A stretch of 64,000 bases of DNA from contig JAHCHX010000006.1 of assembly GCA_026129545.1 (NCBI GenBank), forward strand, positions 1 to 64,000, in the 5' to 3' direction. The notes under the pieces were generated by a model. The model was not told the DNA's origin and ran no database searches. It was given only the letters and a program-made list of their open reading frames with translations. Below are positions 1 through 9,328 of the stretch, one piece after another; positions within the stretch are counted from its first letter, which is position 1, and every line of letters begins with the position of its first letter. The translations under genes were made by a program, and so were the position numbers. The stretch comes from Saprospiraceae bacterium. Lineage in GTDB: Bacteria; Bacteroidota; Bacteroidia; Chitinophagales; Saprospiraceae.

Positions 1-60
<60 letters not shown>

Positions 61-72
61 AAAAGAAAAGCA

Positions 73-1029
73 TCACCGCACAAAAAGCACCGAGTTTTCA
101 AAGCCGTCCCAGGTCGTTTCGGTGCGCGGGTTGGCGGGGTCGAGCATCCATTTGCCGTCCACGATGAATTTATAGAGGTGCTTGCCGCCCACGAGCGGGA
201 TTTCGATTTTCCAGCCCAGTTCCGTCCTGCGCATTTTTAGGGCATTTATATCCCAATCATTAAAATTGCCGGAGAGTATCACCTGCCGCGCATCGTCGAA
301 TCCTTGCAGTTCGAACCGCACCATTTTGGTGACGCGCAAAACAGAGTTGAGTGTACTGTACTGATTGCGTCTTTTTTCAGGGTTGGCGGGGTCTTCCATC
401 CATTTTCCATCCACAATGAATTTATACTCGTACACACCCGGTGCTAATGTCAGGTGCATTTCCCAGCCATCGGCCACGCGCTTCATTTGGATGGCCTCCT
501 CGTCCCAATTGTTGAAAGTGCCCGTCAGGATGACTTTTTTGTTTTTTGTGTAGCCTTTTAGTTTGAACGACACATTGCCCGTGTCGCCAGAAGGGGGAGC
601 GGGCGCATTCGGGTTTTTGATGTCGTACCAACCGATGATGCCCTGTTTTTTCAAAATAGAGTCGGGAGCCACCCAATGTGTCCCGTTGATGAGAAACTTG
701 AACTGCCAATTGGGCGCGTCTTTGAAGTCTTTGAGGTTTTTGCGCAGCCGGTAGCGATATTCGTCCACGCGCTGCATCGTCCAGCCTTCTTTCGACCAGT
801 TGTTGAATGCCCCCGTGACGGCCACTTCCAAGATATTGAGGTCGGCAAAATCAATCCCCGTGCTGTCGGAAGCGCGGACGGCAGCCTCGTAGGCACGTCG
901 GTCGAACTCGAACACGACATCCTCGCCTTCAAAATAATAAGTGCCGTATTTGCTTTTGGCGGTATCAATCTGTGCCGTCGCCAAGCAGGAGATTGTTGCG
1001 AACAGGCATACCGCCACGCTTTTTCTCAT
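73..1029 (-). CDS. secreted protein with three CBM48/AMPK-type glycogen-binding-like domains
   Basis: About 318 aa. The start at 1029 is chosen because it gives a clean signal peptide (MRKSVAVCLFATISCLATAQ); the frame is open further upstream but without a sensible N-terminus. Three related E-set modules follow, each with the pattern G-x-FN(N/D)W ... W ... Y-(K/Q)F-(K/L)I-(V/N)G-x-W (roughly residues 60-140, 155-235, 237-318); the last two end in WM-DPANP. The fold is known from AMPK beta and isoamylase N-terminal domains, which bind alpha-glucans. No catalytic domain is visible. It probably acts in the periplasm or on the surface as a binding or scaffolding protein. It lies 103 bp downstream of the aspartic protease-like gene on the same strand. 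Confidence 0.8.
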   Translation of the reverse strand: MRKSVAVCLFATISCLATAQIDTAKSKYGTYYFEGEDVVFEFDRRAYEAAVRASDSTGIDFADLNILEVAVTGAFNNWSKEGWTMQRVDEYRYRLRKNLKDFKDAPNWQFKFLINGTHWVAPDSILKKQGIIGWYDIKNPNAPAPPSGDTGNVSFKLKGYTKNKKVILTGTFNNWDEEAIQMKRVADGWEMHLTLAPGVYEYKFIVDGKWMEDPANPEKRRNQYSTLNSVLRVTKMVRFELQGFDDARQVILSGNFNDWDINALKMRRTELGWKIEIPLVGGKHLYKFIVDGKWMLDPANPRTETTWDGFENSVLFVR

Positions 1030-1132
1030 ACCCGAAGCCTTCCAAGCCTGCCGCGGGAAGACACACGGGGCATTTGCCAATGTATTAAATCGCATATTGT
1101 GCATTTTGACACTGATATAGTGGGATGATTGC

Positions 1133-2161
1133 CTATGGACGCACCTTCGCATAAAAAGTCAAGCGTCGTTTTCGGTAATTGATGCTGGTGGGGCGTTGCG
1201 ACAAAAACTCATAGCCGAGCATACCATCCACGTTGATTTGGTAAGCGGCGTTGATTTCGCTCATGTTGGTCAGCAAGGTGGCCATGGGGCGCCATTGAAA
1301 AGTGTCCAATTGGGCATTTTGCAGCACGCCGCTCAGCACCTCTATGCTTTGGTTGCCCGTGCCACGCAGCTTCACCCGTTTTCTTATTTCAAAATTTTCT
1401 TTCAAAAAACGCTTTCCGGCGGCGGTGCTCAATAGGTTTTGTTCTGCGCCGGAATCCAGCGCAAAGAGTTTTTCCTGCTTGGAGCCGAATTTGAGCCAAA
1501 CGGCGGCGACGTGCCCCTCTGTCTTGATGGGCGCATTGCCCAGCGGTTGGTATTCCCAGCGGGGCAGCGGCTCCAGCGGGTCGCCGTTGTTGTTTGTGCG
1601 AATCAGCACCAACAGCGAAGCCTCGTAGTCGAACAGTACCTCAAAATCCTGAAAAACCGCATAGCCAATCAAGCCGACCAAATCTATCCGCTTGGCATTT
1701 TCGATGTGCGTAAAGTCTATCAACTCCGCTCCCACATTGGCTTGCAAGAGGTTGTCGAGTTGAAACGTGTCCACCCGCGACGCGCCCAGCACCCGCACCT
1801 TGCCTGTCACGCCGCCGCCGTCCGTCAGCAAAGCGCCTCGTCCTTGCCCAAAATACCGATAGTTGAGCAGGAGGCCACTGGCACCCGTATCGAAGAAAAA
1901 ATTGCCCTCCACGGTATCTACCCGTGCCCGCACGGTGATGAGCGTGCCAGTCAGGGTGAAAGGTATGCGGATGATGTTTGGCCCCAGCCACTCCGATTCT
2001 GTCAGCACCAGTTCCCATTGTGGCGGCGCGAGGGGCGCTGACGGCGACGGTGCTTTGTCGGGTGGCAAGCCACCTGATGAGTCAAGAAAGCCAGTCGAGG
2101 CAGTCACGAGGCCTATTAGCAGACAACAGTAAAAAAGGGAGCGAGAAAATCGTGTTTTCAT
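1133..2161 (-). CDS. retropepsin-like aspartic protease, exported
   Basis: About 342 aa, starting at 2161 (MKTRFSRSLFYCCLLIG), which gives a signal peptide. Two aspartic-protease-like half-sites are visible: FFFDTGASGLLL near residue 90 and FALDSGAEQNLL near residue 240, the D-(T/S)-G-A pattern of clan AA proteases. Two half-sites in one chain suggest a pepsin-like internal duplication rather than the dimeric retroviral form. The family is common in Bacteroidota and largely uncharacterised. Substrate is unknown. Probable co-transcription with the downstream glycogen-binding-like gene is an inference from strand and spacing. Confidence 0.78.
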   Translation of the reverse strand: MKTRFSRSLFYCCLLIGLVTASTGFLDSSGGLPPDKAPSPSAPLAPPQWELVLTESEWLGPNIIRIPFTLTGTLITVRARVDTVEGNFFFDTGASGLLLNYRYFGQGRGALLTDGGGVTGKVRVLGASRVDTFQLDNLLQANVGAELIDFTHIENAKRIDLVGLIGYAVFQDFEVLFDYEASLLVLIRTNNNGDPLEPLPRWEYQPLGNAPIKTEGHVAAVWLKFGSKQEKLFALDSGAEQNLLSTAAGKRFLKENFEIRKRVKLRGTGNQSIEVLSGVLQNAQLDTFQWRPMATLLTNMSEINAAYQINVDGMLGYEFLSQRPTSINYRKRRLTFYAKVRP

Positions 2162-2255
2162 AGTCGGCTCAAATATCGCCAAAATTACCATCGCGGCTGA
2201 CGAGCGTCATTCTCAAAGAAGCGGGGGGCGGCTGACTTTTGCAAAAACACGAAAT

Positions 2256-2684
2256 ATGAAGAACGAACCTATCGCCAACCTGATGACCCGCAACGTGGTC
2301 ACCGTCGAAATCCACGAACCGCTCGAAAGGGCACAGACCCTCATGCAACAACATCACATCCGCCATTTGCCCGTCACGAAGAAAGGCAAGTTGGTCGGCA
2401 TCCTTAGCCTGACCGATTTGATGCGCCTGAGTTTTTCGGACCATTTCGGCGCTTTGGAGGCCGAGGCGGACGTGGCGATTTTCAGGATGCTCGGCATCCG
2501 CCACGTCATGAAATCGAACCCGGAGGTCATCATGCCCGACTTCACCGTGCGCGAGGCTGCCGAAATGCTCGCCAACCGCGAGTTTCACGCCCTGCCCGTC
2601 GTGGATGGCGGCGCAGTGGTCGGCATCGTGACGACCACCGACTTGATTCGATATTTTTTGGAAAAGATGGAGGATGGAGCGTGA
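2256..2684 (+). CDS. CBS-domain pair protein
   Basis: A 142-aa stand-alone CBS pair. The first CBS motif spans about residues 5-60 (IANLMTRNVVTVE ... RHLPVTKKGKLVGILSLTDL) and the second about residues 78-135 (HVMKSNPEVIMPD ... HALPVVDGGAVVGIVTTTDLI). Such Bateman modules bind adenosine nucleotides or other ligands and usually regulate a partner protein. No fused effector domain is present, so the partner is not evident. It is divergent from the protease gene upstream; the start ATG at 2256 follows a short AT-rich leader. Confidence 0.88.
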   Translation: MKNEPIANLMTRNVVTVEIHEPLERAQTLMQQHHIRHLPVTKKGKLVGILSLTDLMRLSFSDHFGALEAEADVAIFRMLGIRHVMKSNPEVIMPDFTVREAAEMLANREFHALPVVDGGAVVGIVTTTDLIRYFLEKMEDGA

Positions 2685-2813
2685 TGCGACTTCCCGAAAC
2701 CTGCCGCAAGGTTTTGTGCCAAAAGTTTCGCGTTGAGTTTTGCCGCCAAACGAGGATTCGAGAGGCGCACGCTATTTTGGGCGTTTTTGCAAAAAAAAAC
2801 GCTGCCCGCGTCG

Positions 2814-2841
2814 TTTGCCGCGCGACAGACATTTAACTTTG
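2814..2841 (+). promoter_or_regulatory. candidate Bacteroidota promoter for the 2876 lipoprotein gene
   Basis: TTTG at 2814 and TAACTTTG at 2834-2841 resemble the Bacteroidota -33/-7 elements, 35 bp before the ATG. The spacing is a little short, so this is only a candidate. Confidence 0.4.
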
Positions 2842-2875
2842 CCAACACGTTTTTTCTCTACAAACATCCTCTGCC

Positions 2876-3676
2876 ATGAACGAAAAAATCTTGCCTTTTG
2901 CCATTTGCCTCCTGATGTGGGCGGTTGCCTGTCAAAAAGAAAACATCCCTGCCGAGCCGCAAAAAGTGCAGGATACTTGCCTCCAGCAGCAGTTTTCCAA
3001 GCGCCTCAAAAAAACAGTGACCACCCTCTACTATTGGGGCACAAACCTATCGCCCGATGTCAGAACGGCGGAATACTTTTTCGATGCCCAAAATCGCGTG
3101 GACAGCATCTTTTCAGACAATATCGCCGTGAAAATTCTCTACGCCCCCACCGGAGAGGTGGACAAAAGACTTGTCTATTACTGGGGCAAACCACAGAACA
3201 TAGCCAGCGAGACCCATTATCACTACCAAAATGGGCAAGTCGTGAAATTCCAAACCTCCTACTACGCTGTGGACGGCACCTTGCAAAATTGGAGCTCCAT
3301 CAATCATTTTGAGTGGAACGCCCAGGGCTTCTTGGAAAAAACGTGGCTGGAAGGCGGCAACGACAAGACCGTTTTCACCGTGGATGATTGTGGCAACATC
3401 CTCAAAACACAGGATTTCTACAACGACACCAACCTCGAACATCGGTTGGAGGTAGCAGAATATGCCGACACCTACAGCCCATACTACCTGATTGGCTTGC
3501 ACAAAATTTATCCGGGCCACCACTCCGTCCACAACCCCATATTCAACCAAATCGTGCATTGGGATTGTGCCGATTACGACCCTTCCCCCATCCACAGCGA
3601 ATATGAGTACGATGCGGACGGCTTACCCATCAAAATGAGCAACCCCTACCGCACCATCGAGTTTTTCTACCAATAA
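2876..3676 (+). CDS. SPII lipoprotein of unknown function
   Basis: 266 aa with a short signal and a lipobox (LLMWAVAC, Cys near residue 20), so it should be membrane-anchored in the cell envelope. The body has several repeats of the type Y-Y-W-G / F-D-A-Q-N-R-V-D / Y-E-Y-D-A-D-G-L-P, reminiscent of the YD-type strands in Rhs-like and DUF4595-like Bacteroidota lipoproteins. No enzymatic motif is recognised. The stop is followed within about 10 bp by a heptamer-type repeat block. Confidence 0.7.
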   Translation: MNEKILPFAICLLMWAVACQKENIPAEPQKVQDTCLQQQFSKRLKKTVTTLYYWGTNLSPDVRTAEYFFDAQNRVDSIFSDNIAVKILYAPTGEVDKRLVYYWGKPQNIASETHYHYQNGQVVKFQTSYYAVDGTLQNWSSINHFEWNAQGFLEKTWLEGGNDKTVFTVDDCGNILKTQDFYNDTNLEHRLEVAEYADTYSPYYLIGLHKIYPGHHSVHNPIFNQIVHWDCADYDPSPIHSEYEYDADGLPIKMSNPYRTIEFFYQ

Positions 3677-3681
3677 CTGTC

Positions 3682-3758
3682 CAAATCGTAAATCCCAAAT
3701 CGTAAATCCCAAATCGTAAATCCCAAATCGTAAATCCCAAATCGTAAATCGTAAATCG
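3682..3758. repeat. heptamer repeat block (CGTAAATC type)
   Basis: Tandem copies of AAATCGT/AAATCCC heptamers, the same family as the arrays at 23.5-32.3 kb and 61.5 kb. It fills the gap between two convergent genes and ends next to the stop codon of the SDR gene. Confidence 0.9.
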
Positions 3759-3760
3759 TT

Positions 3761-4501
3761 TCACCGCGACAAATACCCCCCATCAATCGGGTGATAACTC
3801 CCCGACACGAACGAAGACTTGTCGCTGCCCAGCCACACAATCAATTCCGCCACCTCTTCGCTGCGGCCCAATCGCCCGATGGGATGGAGCGACACGACCA
3901 CCTTTTTCATTTCCTCGTCCAACGCACTCAACAAGGGCGTGTCAATGAACGCTGGCCCGACCACGTTGACGCGGATATTTTGCGCCGAATACTCAAGAGC
4001 CGCCGTTTGGGTCAGCCCCAGCAGCCCGTGTTTGGCCGACACATACGCCGACGCGCCCGCAAAACCCACCGCGCCGAGGATGGACGAAACATTCACAATG
4101 CTGCCGCCGCCGTTTTTTAGCATCGCCGCAATCTGGTATTTCATGCCGTAAAAAACACCGCTCAGGTTGACGCGGATGACCTGCTCCCAACCCTCGATGC
4201 TCAAATCGGCTATGGGGCTTTGCTCCCCGGAAATGCCCGCGTTATTCACCGCCACATCGAGCCGCCCATAGGCTTTGATGGTTTCCCCCACCAATTTTTC
4301 CATATCCGAAGGTTTGGAAACATCGGCCCGGACGAACATCGCCTCGCCCCCTTTGGCACGAATACGCGCAGCCACCGATTGGCCTTGCGCCTCATGAATG
4401 TCAGAAACAACCACCCGCGCGCCTTCGCGGGCAAACAGTTCGGCGGTTGCTTGTCCGATGCCGGAGGCAGCGCCTGTGACGATGACTGATTTGCCTTTCA
4501 T
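3761..4501 (-). CDS. short-chain dehydrogenase/reductase (SDR family)
   Basis: 246 aa starting at 4501 (MKGKSVIVTGAASGIG). Visible SDR features are the cofactor loop TGAASGIG at about residues 8-15, the NNAG motif (VAVNNAGISGE), and the catalytic Ser plus YxxxK (SAYVSAKHG). The acidic residue after strand 2 (VVSDIHEA) suggests NAD(H) preference. It is a classical cytoplasmic oxidoreductase of FabG-like length; the substrate cannot be deduced. It stands alone, with the MFS gene upstream separated by a palindromic repeat region. Confidence 0.9.
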   Translation of the reverse strand: MKGKSVIVTGAASGIGQATAELFAREGARVVVSDIHEAQGQSVAARIRAKGGEAMFVRADVSKPSDMEKLVGETIKAYGRLDVAVNNAGISGEQSPIADLSIEGWEQVIRVNLSGVFYGMKYQIAAMLKNGGGSIVNVSSILGAVGFAGASAYVSAKHGLLGLTQTAALEYSAQNIRVNVVGPAFIDTPLLSALDEEMKKVVVSLHPIGRLGRSEEVAELIVWLGSDKSSFVSGSYHPIDGGYLSR

Positions 4502-4504
4502 AGT

Positions 4505-4690
4505 TTTGATTTTTTGTAAAAACTTAGGCAGCACCAGGCGCATAAGGCTCGGTTGACAAGCCTACAGGTTTTGACGGGATTTACAAGATTTACAGGATTT
4601 TTGGCGGCGAAGCCACTTCATTCAACCTGTAAATCCTGTCAAAAATTCAATGTCTGCTGCCCTGCCTAAGTTTTTACGATTTTTATGAAA
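4505..4690. repeat. nested inverted-repeat element between SDR and MFS genes
   Basis: Outer perfect 15-bp arms TAAAAACTTAGGCAG (4515-4529) and its complement (4662-4676) enclose inner arms of the ACAGGATTTACA type (about 4564-4600 and 4625-4645). The inner sequence recurs in the element at 16178-16356. The function is unknown; it could fold as a long stem-loop in RNA or be a non-autonomous mobile element. Confidence 0.75.
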
Positions 4691-4742
4691 AAAACGTGCT
4701 GCAAAAATCGAGTTAGGCAACACCCGTCACCAATGACGCAGG

Positions 4743-5927
4743 TCAGCCGTTCGGCTGATGTTGGAGACGACTCAAATAAACCGCCACCAATGCCGCCGCC
4801 ACGGCGCTGACCAAAAAGGCCGCCGCAGGCCCCACAGCATACCAAATCACACCAATCATGCTACTGGCCAATAGGGCGCAGATGCTCTGAAACGCGGTGT
4901 AGGCGCCGATGGCAGTAGCCGTGTCCTTGCGCTCGCAGATATTGGTGAGCCATGCTTTCGCCACCCCTTCCGTAGCCGCCGCATATATGCCGTAGAGGAA
5001 AAAAAGCGCGAGAAAAACGGGCTGGGCAGAAGCGAACGCCATGCCCGCATACACGGTGGCAAACAGCAACAACCCACCCACGAACACCCGCTTCATGCCC
5101 AACCGGTCAGCCACGACACCCAAAGGATAGGCGGCGAGCGCATACACGATATTGTAGAAAATATACACCCCGAGCACGGTCGCGTCGCTCCAGCCAGCCT
5201 CCTTGATTTTCAGCAGCAGGAACACATCCGAGCTGTTGAACAGGGCAAATACCAGCAAGCCGCCCGTGAGTCGGCGATACTGCGTCGAGCTGTTTTTCCA
5301 ATAACGCGCAAAATCCCAGAAACCCGGCTTGGCCGCTGCGCCTTCTCGTCTCGCTTTTGGCTGCTCCCGAATGAGCATCGTCAGCGCCACCGCAAGCAAG
5401 CCCGGCACAAAGGCCAGCAGGAAAAGCAAAGCGTATTGCCCGGGATAGAAATGCAAAAAAAGCAAGGCCAGCAGCGGCCCCACCACCGCGCCAAGCGTGT
5501 CCATAGAGCGATGAAGGCCAAAAACCCGACCTTTTGTGGCAGGCGTGGCCTCATCCGAGAGCAGGGCATCGCGGGCACCCGTGCGAATCCCTTTGCCCAA
5601 GCGGTCGAGGGTGCGCGCGAAAAACACCCACAGCGGGTACACGAACGCGGCCAGCATGGGCTTAGAGATGGCACTGAGCGCATAGCCAAGTTGCACGAAC
5701 GGCAGCCGTCGGCCAGTCGTGTCGCTGAGCTTGCCAAAATAGCCTTTGCTCAACCCAGCGGTTGCCTCTGCCACCCCTTCCAGCACCCCGATAAGCACAA
5801 TGGAAAACCCAATGCTTTTGAGATAGACAGGCATGACCGGATAAAGCATTTCGCTGGCCATGTCAGTGAAAAGACTGACAAGCGAAAGCATCCAGATGTT
5901 GCGGGTGATGATGGTCGGACGTTGCAT
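4743..5927 (-). CDS. MFS transporter
   Basis: 394 aa with about 12 predicted membrane segments. The N-terminus (NIWMLSLVSLFTDMASEMLYPVMPVYL) is typical of a group of MFS exporters in which motif A appears as GKLSDTTGRRLPFV (loop 2-3) and the equivalent LGVVADRLGMKRV in the C-terminal half. It acts in the inner membrane; the transported compound is unknown. Length is normal for the family. The start at 5927 lies directly beside a copy of the dispersed ~105-bp repeat. Confidence 0.88.
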   Translation of the reverse strand: MQRPTIITRNIWMLSLVSLFTDMASEMLYPVMPVYLKSIGFSIVLIGVLEGVAEATAGLSKGYFGKLSDTTGRRLPFVQLGYALSAISKPMLAAFVYPLWVFFARTLDRLGKGIRTGARDALLSDEATPATKGRVFGLHRSMDTLGAVVGPLLALLFLHFYPGQYALLFLLAFVPGLLAVALTMLIREQPKARREGAAAKPGFWDFARYWKNSSTQYRRLTGGLLVFALFNSSDVFLLLKIKEAGWSDATVLGVYIFYNIVYALAAYPLGVVADRLGMKRVFVGGLLLFATVYAGMAFASAQPVFLALFFLYGIYAAATEGVAKAWLTNICERKDTATAIGAYTAFQSICALLASSMIGVIWYAVGPAAAFLVSAVAAALVAVYLSRLQHQPNG

Positions 5928-5929
5928 TT

Positions 5930-6034
5930 TATACCTTGATTCGTTAGGATTTGTCAGATGCCCATGATTGATGTTCTTGATTTTTAGCAGATTGCGCGTT
6001 GGGCCGTGCCCAAAACTTGGCGGTGCGAGGTATA
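5930..6034. repeat. dispersed ~105-bp repeat, copy A
   Basis: Starts TATACCTTGATTCG and ends GCGAGGTATA, so its ends are inverted repeats (TATACCT/AGGTATA). The interior is shared with copies at 19921-20025, 20055-20160 and 56379-56482. Read on the minus strand one frame is open across the copy (pattern LAPP-FGHG-RNLLKIKNINHGHLTNP-ESRY). Confidence 0.85.
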
Positions 6035-6305
6035 TTTGTGTGAAAGTGTCAGATTTTGAGTGGTTCCCGCCGCGATTAGCGTTCTCACCAAGCGCACTCC
6101 TCGCTATATGCCAAGCCCCCCCTCACTCCGCCGCTTCTGCTTGGTGAAAAAACACTAAGCAAGGCTAAAACTCCCAATTTGCATGGGTTGGCAAATCAGG
6201 AGCGTTTTATGATAAAAGTCACGTCCACCGGTGAGCAAAGTTCTGTAAATTGATATTCGAAGAGGGCGAATTTTGGAACAACAAAATTCAAATTCCTTCC
6301 AAACT
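6035..6305. other. intergenic region without a recognisable gene
   Basis: Holds a short hairpin (GCTTGGT ... ACTAAGC, about 6140-6161) and an AT-rich stretch before the 6306 gene. No coding region is supported. Confidence 0.4.
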
Positions 6306-6749
6306 ATGAAATATCAGACTGGCATTTGGCTCGACTTCAAAGACGCTTACATTATTGCCTTCGATGAGGAGGGCAATGCTGCCGTGAAGCACATACATTC
6401 GACAGTGACACACCCGGCCACTAAAGGCGGCTCGCGCTCTAAATCGCCGTGGGGGCCGCAGTACTCACCGCCCGACGACACCAACCTCGAGCGGGCAAAG
6501 CACGAAGAACACCGCTATTTCAAACAGATACTGGAACACGTCAACTCTGAGGCGAAAGATATTGTGATTTTTGGCCCGGCTGAGGCTAAATTAGGCTTGA
6601 AAAAAGAAATAGAAAATATCAAGCATTGCAAACCGAGGCTGCTGGGAGCGTTTCCATCGGACTACATCACGCAAAACCAAATGGTGGCACTTATGAGGGA
6701 CTTTTTCCAAAATCCCGAGAAGTACCACAAGGAAAAAGAAGAGGTCTAA
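6306..6749 (+). CDS. conserved hypothetical protein, possible eRF1-like fold
   Basis: 147 aa from ATG 6306 (MKYQTGIWLDFKDAYIIAF); an ATG 33 bp upstream is also in frame but gives an unconserved-looking leader. The pattern of an N-terminal W-L-D-F-K-D-A strand and a later DIVIFGPAEAKLGLKKEI segment resembles small Bacteroidota proteins distantly related to archaeal/eukaryotic release factor 1 domains. No signal peptide is present, so it is cytoplasmic. The family link is a weak pattern impression. It is followed closely by the DUF4185-like lipoprotein gene on the same strand. Confidence 0.55.
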   Translation: MKYQTGIWLDFKDAYIIAFDEEGNAAVKHIHSTVTHPATKGGSRSKSPWGPQYSPPDDTNLERAKHEEHRYFKQILEHVNSEAKDIVIFGPAEAKLGLKKEIENIKHCKPRLLGAFPSDYITQNQMVALMRDFFQNPEKYHKEKEEV

Positions 6750-6797
6750 TTCTGTGGCGCGTCTGCAAAACCTCTCATGGTTTCACAAACGGATTCC

Positions 6798-6805
6798 TAC
6801 CTTTG
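6798..6805 (+). promoter_or_regulatory. -7 box TACCTTTG before the 6835 gene
   Basis: An exact match to the Bacteroidota -7 consensus TAnnTTTG, 30 bp upstream of ATG 6835. This supports 6835 over the longer in-frame start at 6754. Confidence 0.6.
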
Positions 6806-6834
6806 TCTGCGTTCGTTTTACTTTTTTTAAGCGC

Positions 6835-8139
6835 ATGACAAACAATATCTTCTGCCCCCTACTACTGATAGCCCTGCTCGCTGCCAGCTGCCAGCCTGCG
6901 GGCAAACCCGCCAAAGCAACTTTCACCCCCCCTCGCTTCCAACTCATACAGACCGACACCTTCCGGTTCAACAACTTCGTGGACTGCAACATGGCGGAGG
7001 CTTGGGTGGGCGACACCTTCCGCATTTTTCCCGGCAAATACGGCGAAGACCCTGTGTGGGGTTTTTCCAACGAACTCAAATTCTCCAGCGGCCGTCACGC
7101 CGACGAGGCTTTCAGCAATCCCGCATCGGCCTACATCGCGCCGCGCCTGCCGAAAAACGCGCCCGTCGGGCAGCCCGGCCTGCACGGGGCTGTGTGGTTT
7201 GAAACTGTTTATCAGGATGCCAAAGACGCGAGTGGCCGCACGCTCTACGCCGTTTATCACAATGAAAACTACCCCGAAACACTGCCCTACGACCCCGCCA
7301 CTGGCGAAGGCTACATTGACAAAGACTGGCCACTCGGCCTCACGGAACGCATCACGCCTGCGGCAGTGTGTCGCATCGGCATCATGAAATCCACCGACGG
7401 TGGCTGGAGCTGGGAGAACAAAGGGCTATTCATAGAGGACAAGCAGCCGCGCATGATTCTCAAACCGCACAACACTTCCAAAACTTTCGCGGGCGGCGTG
7501 GGCGACCCTTCCGCAGTAGCGGTGGGCGATTATCTTTATTTGTTTTACGGCGAATACGGCTACCCCGGCACTTATGACGCAGCCACTTACAACCCCGACA
7601 CCGAATGGAGCGGCCAATGCATCAGCGTCGCCCGCATCGCGCTCGGCGACCTCGACAACCCGCAAGGCAAGGCCAAACGCTGGGACGGCGATGGCTTCAA
7701 CGCGCCTTGGGACAGCGTGGGCAAGCCCATCGCATCGTTGCAGATTCCCCGCGCGCAAGGCGGCGGCCCCGCCTCGTCGCCGTCGGGCGGCTTCCATTGG
7801 GGACCTTCGGTGAGCTGGAATACTTACCTCAATTGCTGGGTGATGCTCATGGGAAAAGTCGTAGGCCAGTCATGGGTTGGCAGTAGCGTCTATATTTCCT
7901 TCAACCCGCACCAAGACCTCGGCACTGGCAATAATTCGCAAGACTGGACACCGCCGCAACTGCTGTTCAGCAAACCCGGCCACACGATTTGGTACCCTTC
8001 GCTCCAGCCCATGAACACGCCGGAAGACATCGCCAACAAGCACACCTGCCTGCGCCTCGGCAAGCGGGCGCGGCTGTTTTTCAAGTATTCCGACTTGGGG
8101 AAATACTGCTCGGAGTATGTCATCGAGTTTGAGAAGTAG
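6835..8139 (+). CDS. DUF4185-like lipoprotein (glycosidase-like fold)
   Basis: 434 aa from 6835 (MTNNIFCPLLLIALLAASCQ), with a lipobox LLAASC and Cys at about residue 20. The body has features of beta-propeller glycoside-hydrolase-like DUF4185 proteins: an early WVGDTFRIFPGKYG segment, a KSTDGGWSWENKG Asp-box-like strand, and repeated G-D/Y-L-Y-L-F-Y-G-E strands. It is expected at the cell envelope and may act on or bind carbohydrate, but no catalytic residue can be assigned. The assignment is by pattern, not by search. Confidence 0.6.
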   Translation: MTNNIFCPLLLIALLAASCQPAGKPAKATFTPPRFQLIQTDTFRFNNFVDCNMAEAWVGDTFRIFPGKYGEDPVWGFSNELKFSSGRHADEAFSNPASAYIAPRLPKNAPVGQPGLHGAVWFETVYQDAKDASGRTLYAVYHNENYPETLPYDPATGEGYIDKDWPLGLTERITPAAVCRIGIMKSTDGGWSWENKGLFIEDKQPRMILKPHNTSKTFAGGVGDPSAVAVGDYLYLFYGEYGYPGTYDAATYNPDTEWSGQCISVARIALGDLDNPQGKAKRWDGDGFNAPWDSVGKPIASLQIPRAQGGGPASSPSGGFHWGPSVSWNTYLNCWVMLMGKVVGQSWVGSSVYISFNPHQDLGTGNNSQDWTPPQLLFSKPGHTIWYPSLQPMNTPEDIANKHTCLRLGKRARLFFKYSDLGKYCSEYVIEFEK

Positions 8140-8213
8140 CCCCGAATGTCGCGCACGCTCAAAAAAAAGAACACTGAAAAAACCACATGCCCCGATACCG
8201 TCGAAACGGCGTT

Positions 8214-9311
8214 TCACCCTGCAATGGAAACCCCAATCAGCTTCCCGATAAAAAACGTGACCGCTGCCGCCGCCAGCCCGAAAAGCACTTGGCGAAAGCC
8301 CGAGTACCACACGCTTTTGCCTGTGAACAGCGTGATGGCCGCGCCTATGAGGAACAACCCCAACGCGCTCAATATCAGGCTCCACGCTATTGCGATGGTT
8401 CCGCTTTCAAAGAAGAATGGCAACACAGGCAGTATCGCTCCCACTGCGAACAACAGAAACGAAGACAGCGCCGCTTCCCAAGCAGAGCCTTGCAACTCTT
8501 CTGCATTGATGCCCAATTCTTCTTTCACCAACACTTCATGTGCGTGCGCTTTATCGGCGATGGTCGTTTCGGCCAGTCTCCATGCCTCCGCTTCCGAAAT
8601 GCCTTTTGCCCTGTAGATGAGCGCCAATTCCTTCTTTTCCGCTTCGGGACTCATCTCGATTTCTTCCTGCTCGAGCGCCATTTGGCGTTCGTAAAGCTCC
8701 TGCGAGCTTTTCACCGAAATCCATTCGCCGAGCGCCATGGAAAGCGCACCCGCCAACAAACCCGCCACCCCTGCCAGCAGCACGCCCGAGCCGCCCGTGG
8801 CACCTGCCACGCCCATGACAAGGCTCATGTTGGACACGAGGCCGTCGTTGCCGCCCAGCACCGCCGCGCGCAGTGCGTTGCCGCCCACTGTTTTGTGCTT
8901 TCCTTCGAGTTTGGAAAGTTTTTCGCCGGAGACGCGGCCTTTCGTTTGCAACAGCGACTGCAGGATTTTCACATGATTCGTCTCCGTGCCGGAAACGGGG
9001 GCTTGACGCTGGTTTTTGGCTGCGACGACTGCGCTGGCGATGCTTTTTTCAGTTTCCACCAACACGCCGAGCAAATAATCGTAGCCGAACACTTTGCCCA
9101 CCCAATTGAGCGTGCGGGCGCGCCACGATGGGTTGGGCATTGCGACGCCGGGGTTTTGTTTCAAAAAATGCTGCGCATGGCTGCGTTCGATTTCAGCCAG
9201 ACCTCTGAATATGTTGGCTATGTCAGGGTTGTCTTCGTGTTCCGCTACTTTGTCGTAGAGCCACGCCGTGTCAATCTCGGTTTGAAGGTTTTCGAGCGAT
9301 TTGTTTTTCAT
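8214..9311 (-). CDS. membrane-bound ferritin-like / CCC1 (VIT1) iron-manganese transporter
   Basis: 365 aa. The N-terminal ~140 residues form a ferritin-like/rubrerythrin four-helix domain (EIDTAWLYDKVAEHEDNPDIANIFRGLAEIERSHAQHFL) with E-x-x-H type iron ligands. The C-terminal ~220 residues form a VIT1/CCC1 membrane domain (LRAAVLGGNDGLVSNMSLVMGVAGA ... GALSMALGEWISVKSSQELYERQ) with about five membrane segments. The same architecture is seen in MbfA-type proteins that export iron or protect from iron/peroxide stress. It is convergent with the DUF4185-like gene; a palindromic element lies just upstream of its start. Confidence 0.92.
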   Translation of the reverse strand: MKNKSLENLQTEIDTAWLYDKVAEHEDNPDIANIFRGLAEIERSHAQHFLKQNPGVAMPNPSWRARTLNWVGKVFGYDYLLGVLVETEKSIASAVVAAKNQRQAPVSGTETNHVKILQSLLQTKGRVSGEKLSKLEGKHKTVGGNALRAAVLGGNDGLVSNMSLVMGVAGATGGSGVLLAGVAGLLAGALSMALGEWISVKSSQELYERQMALEQEEIEMSPEAEKKELALIYRAKGISEAEAWRLAETTIADKAHAHEVLVKEELGINAEELQGSAWEAALSSFLLFAVGAILPVLPFFFESGTIAIAWSLILSALGLFLIGAAITLFTGKSVWYSGFRQVLFGLAAAAVTFFIGKLIGVSIAG

Positions 9312-9328
9312 AAAATGCTGTTTTTTTT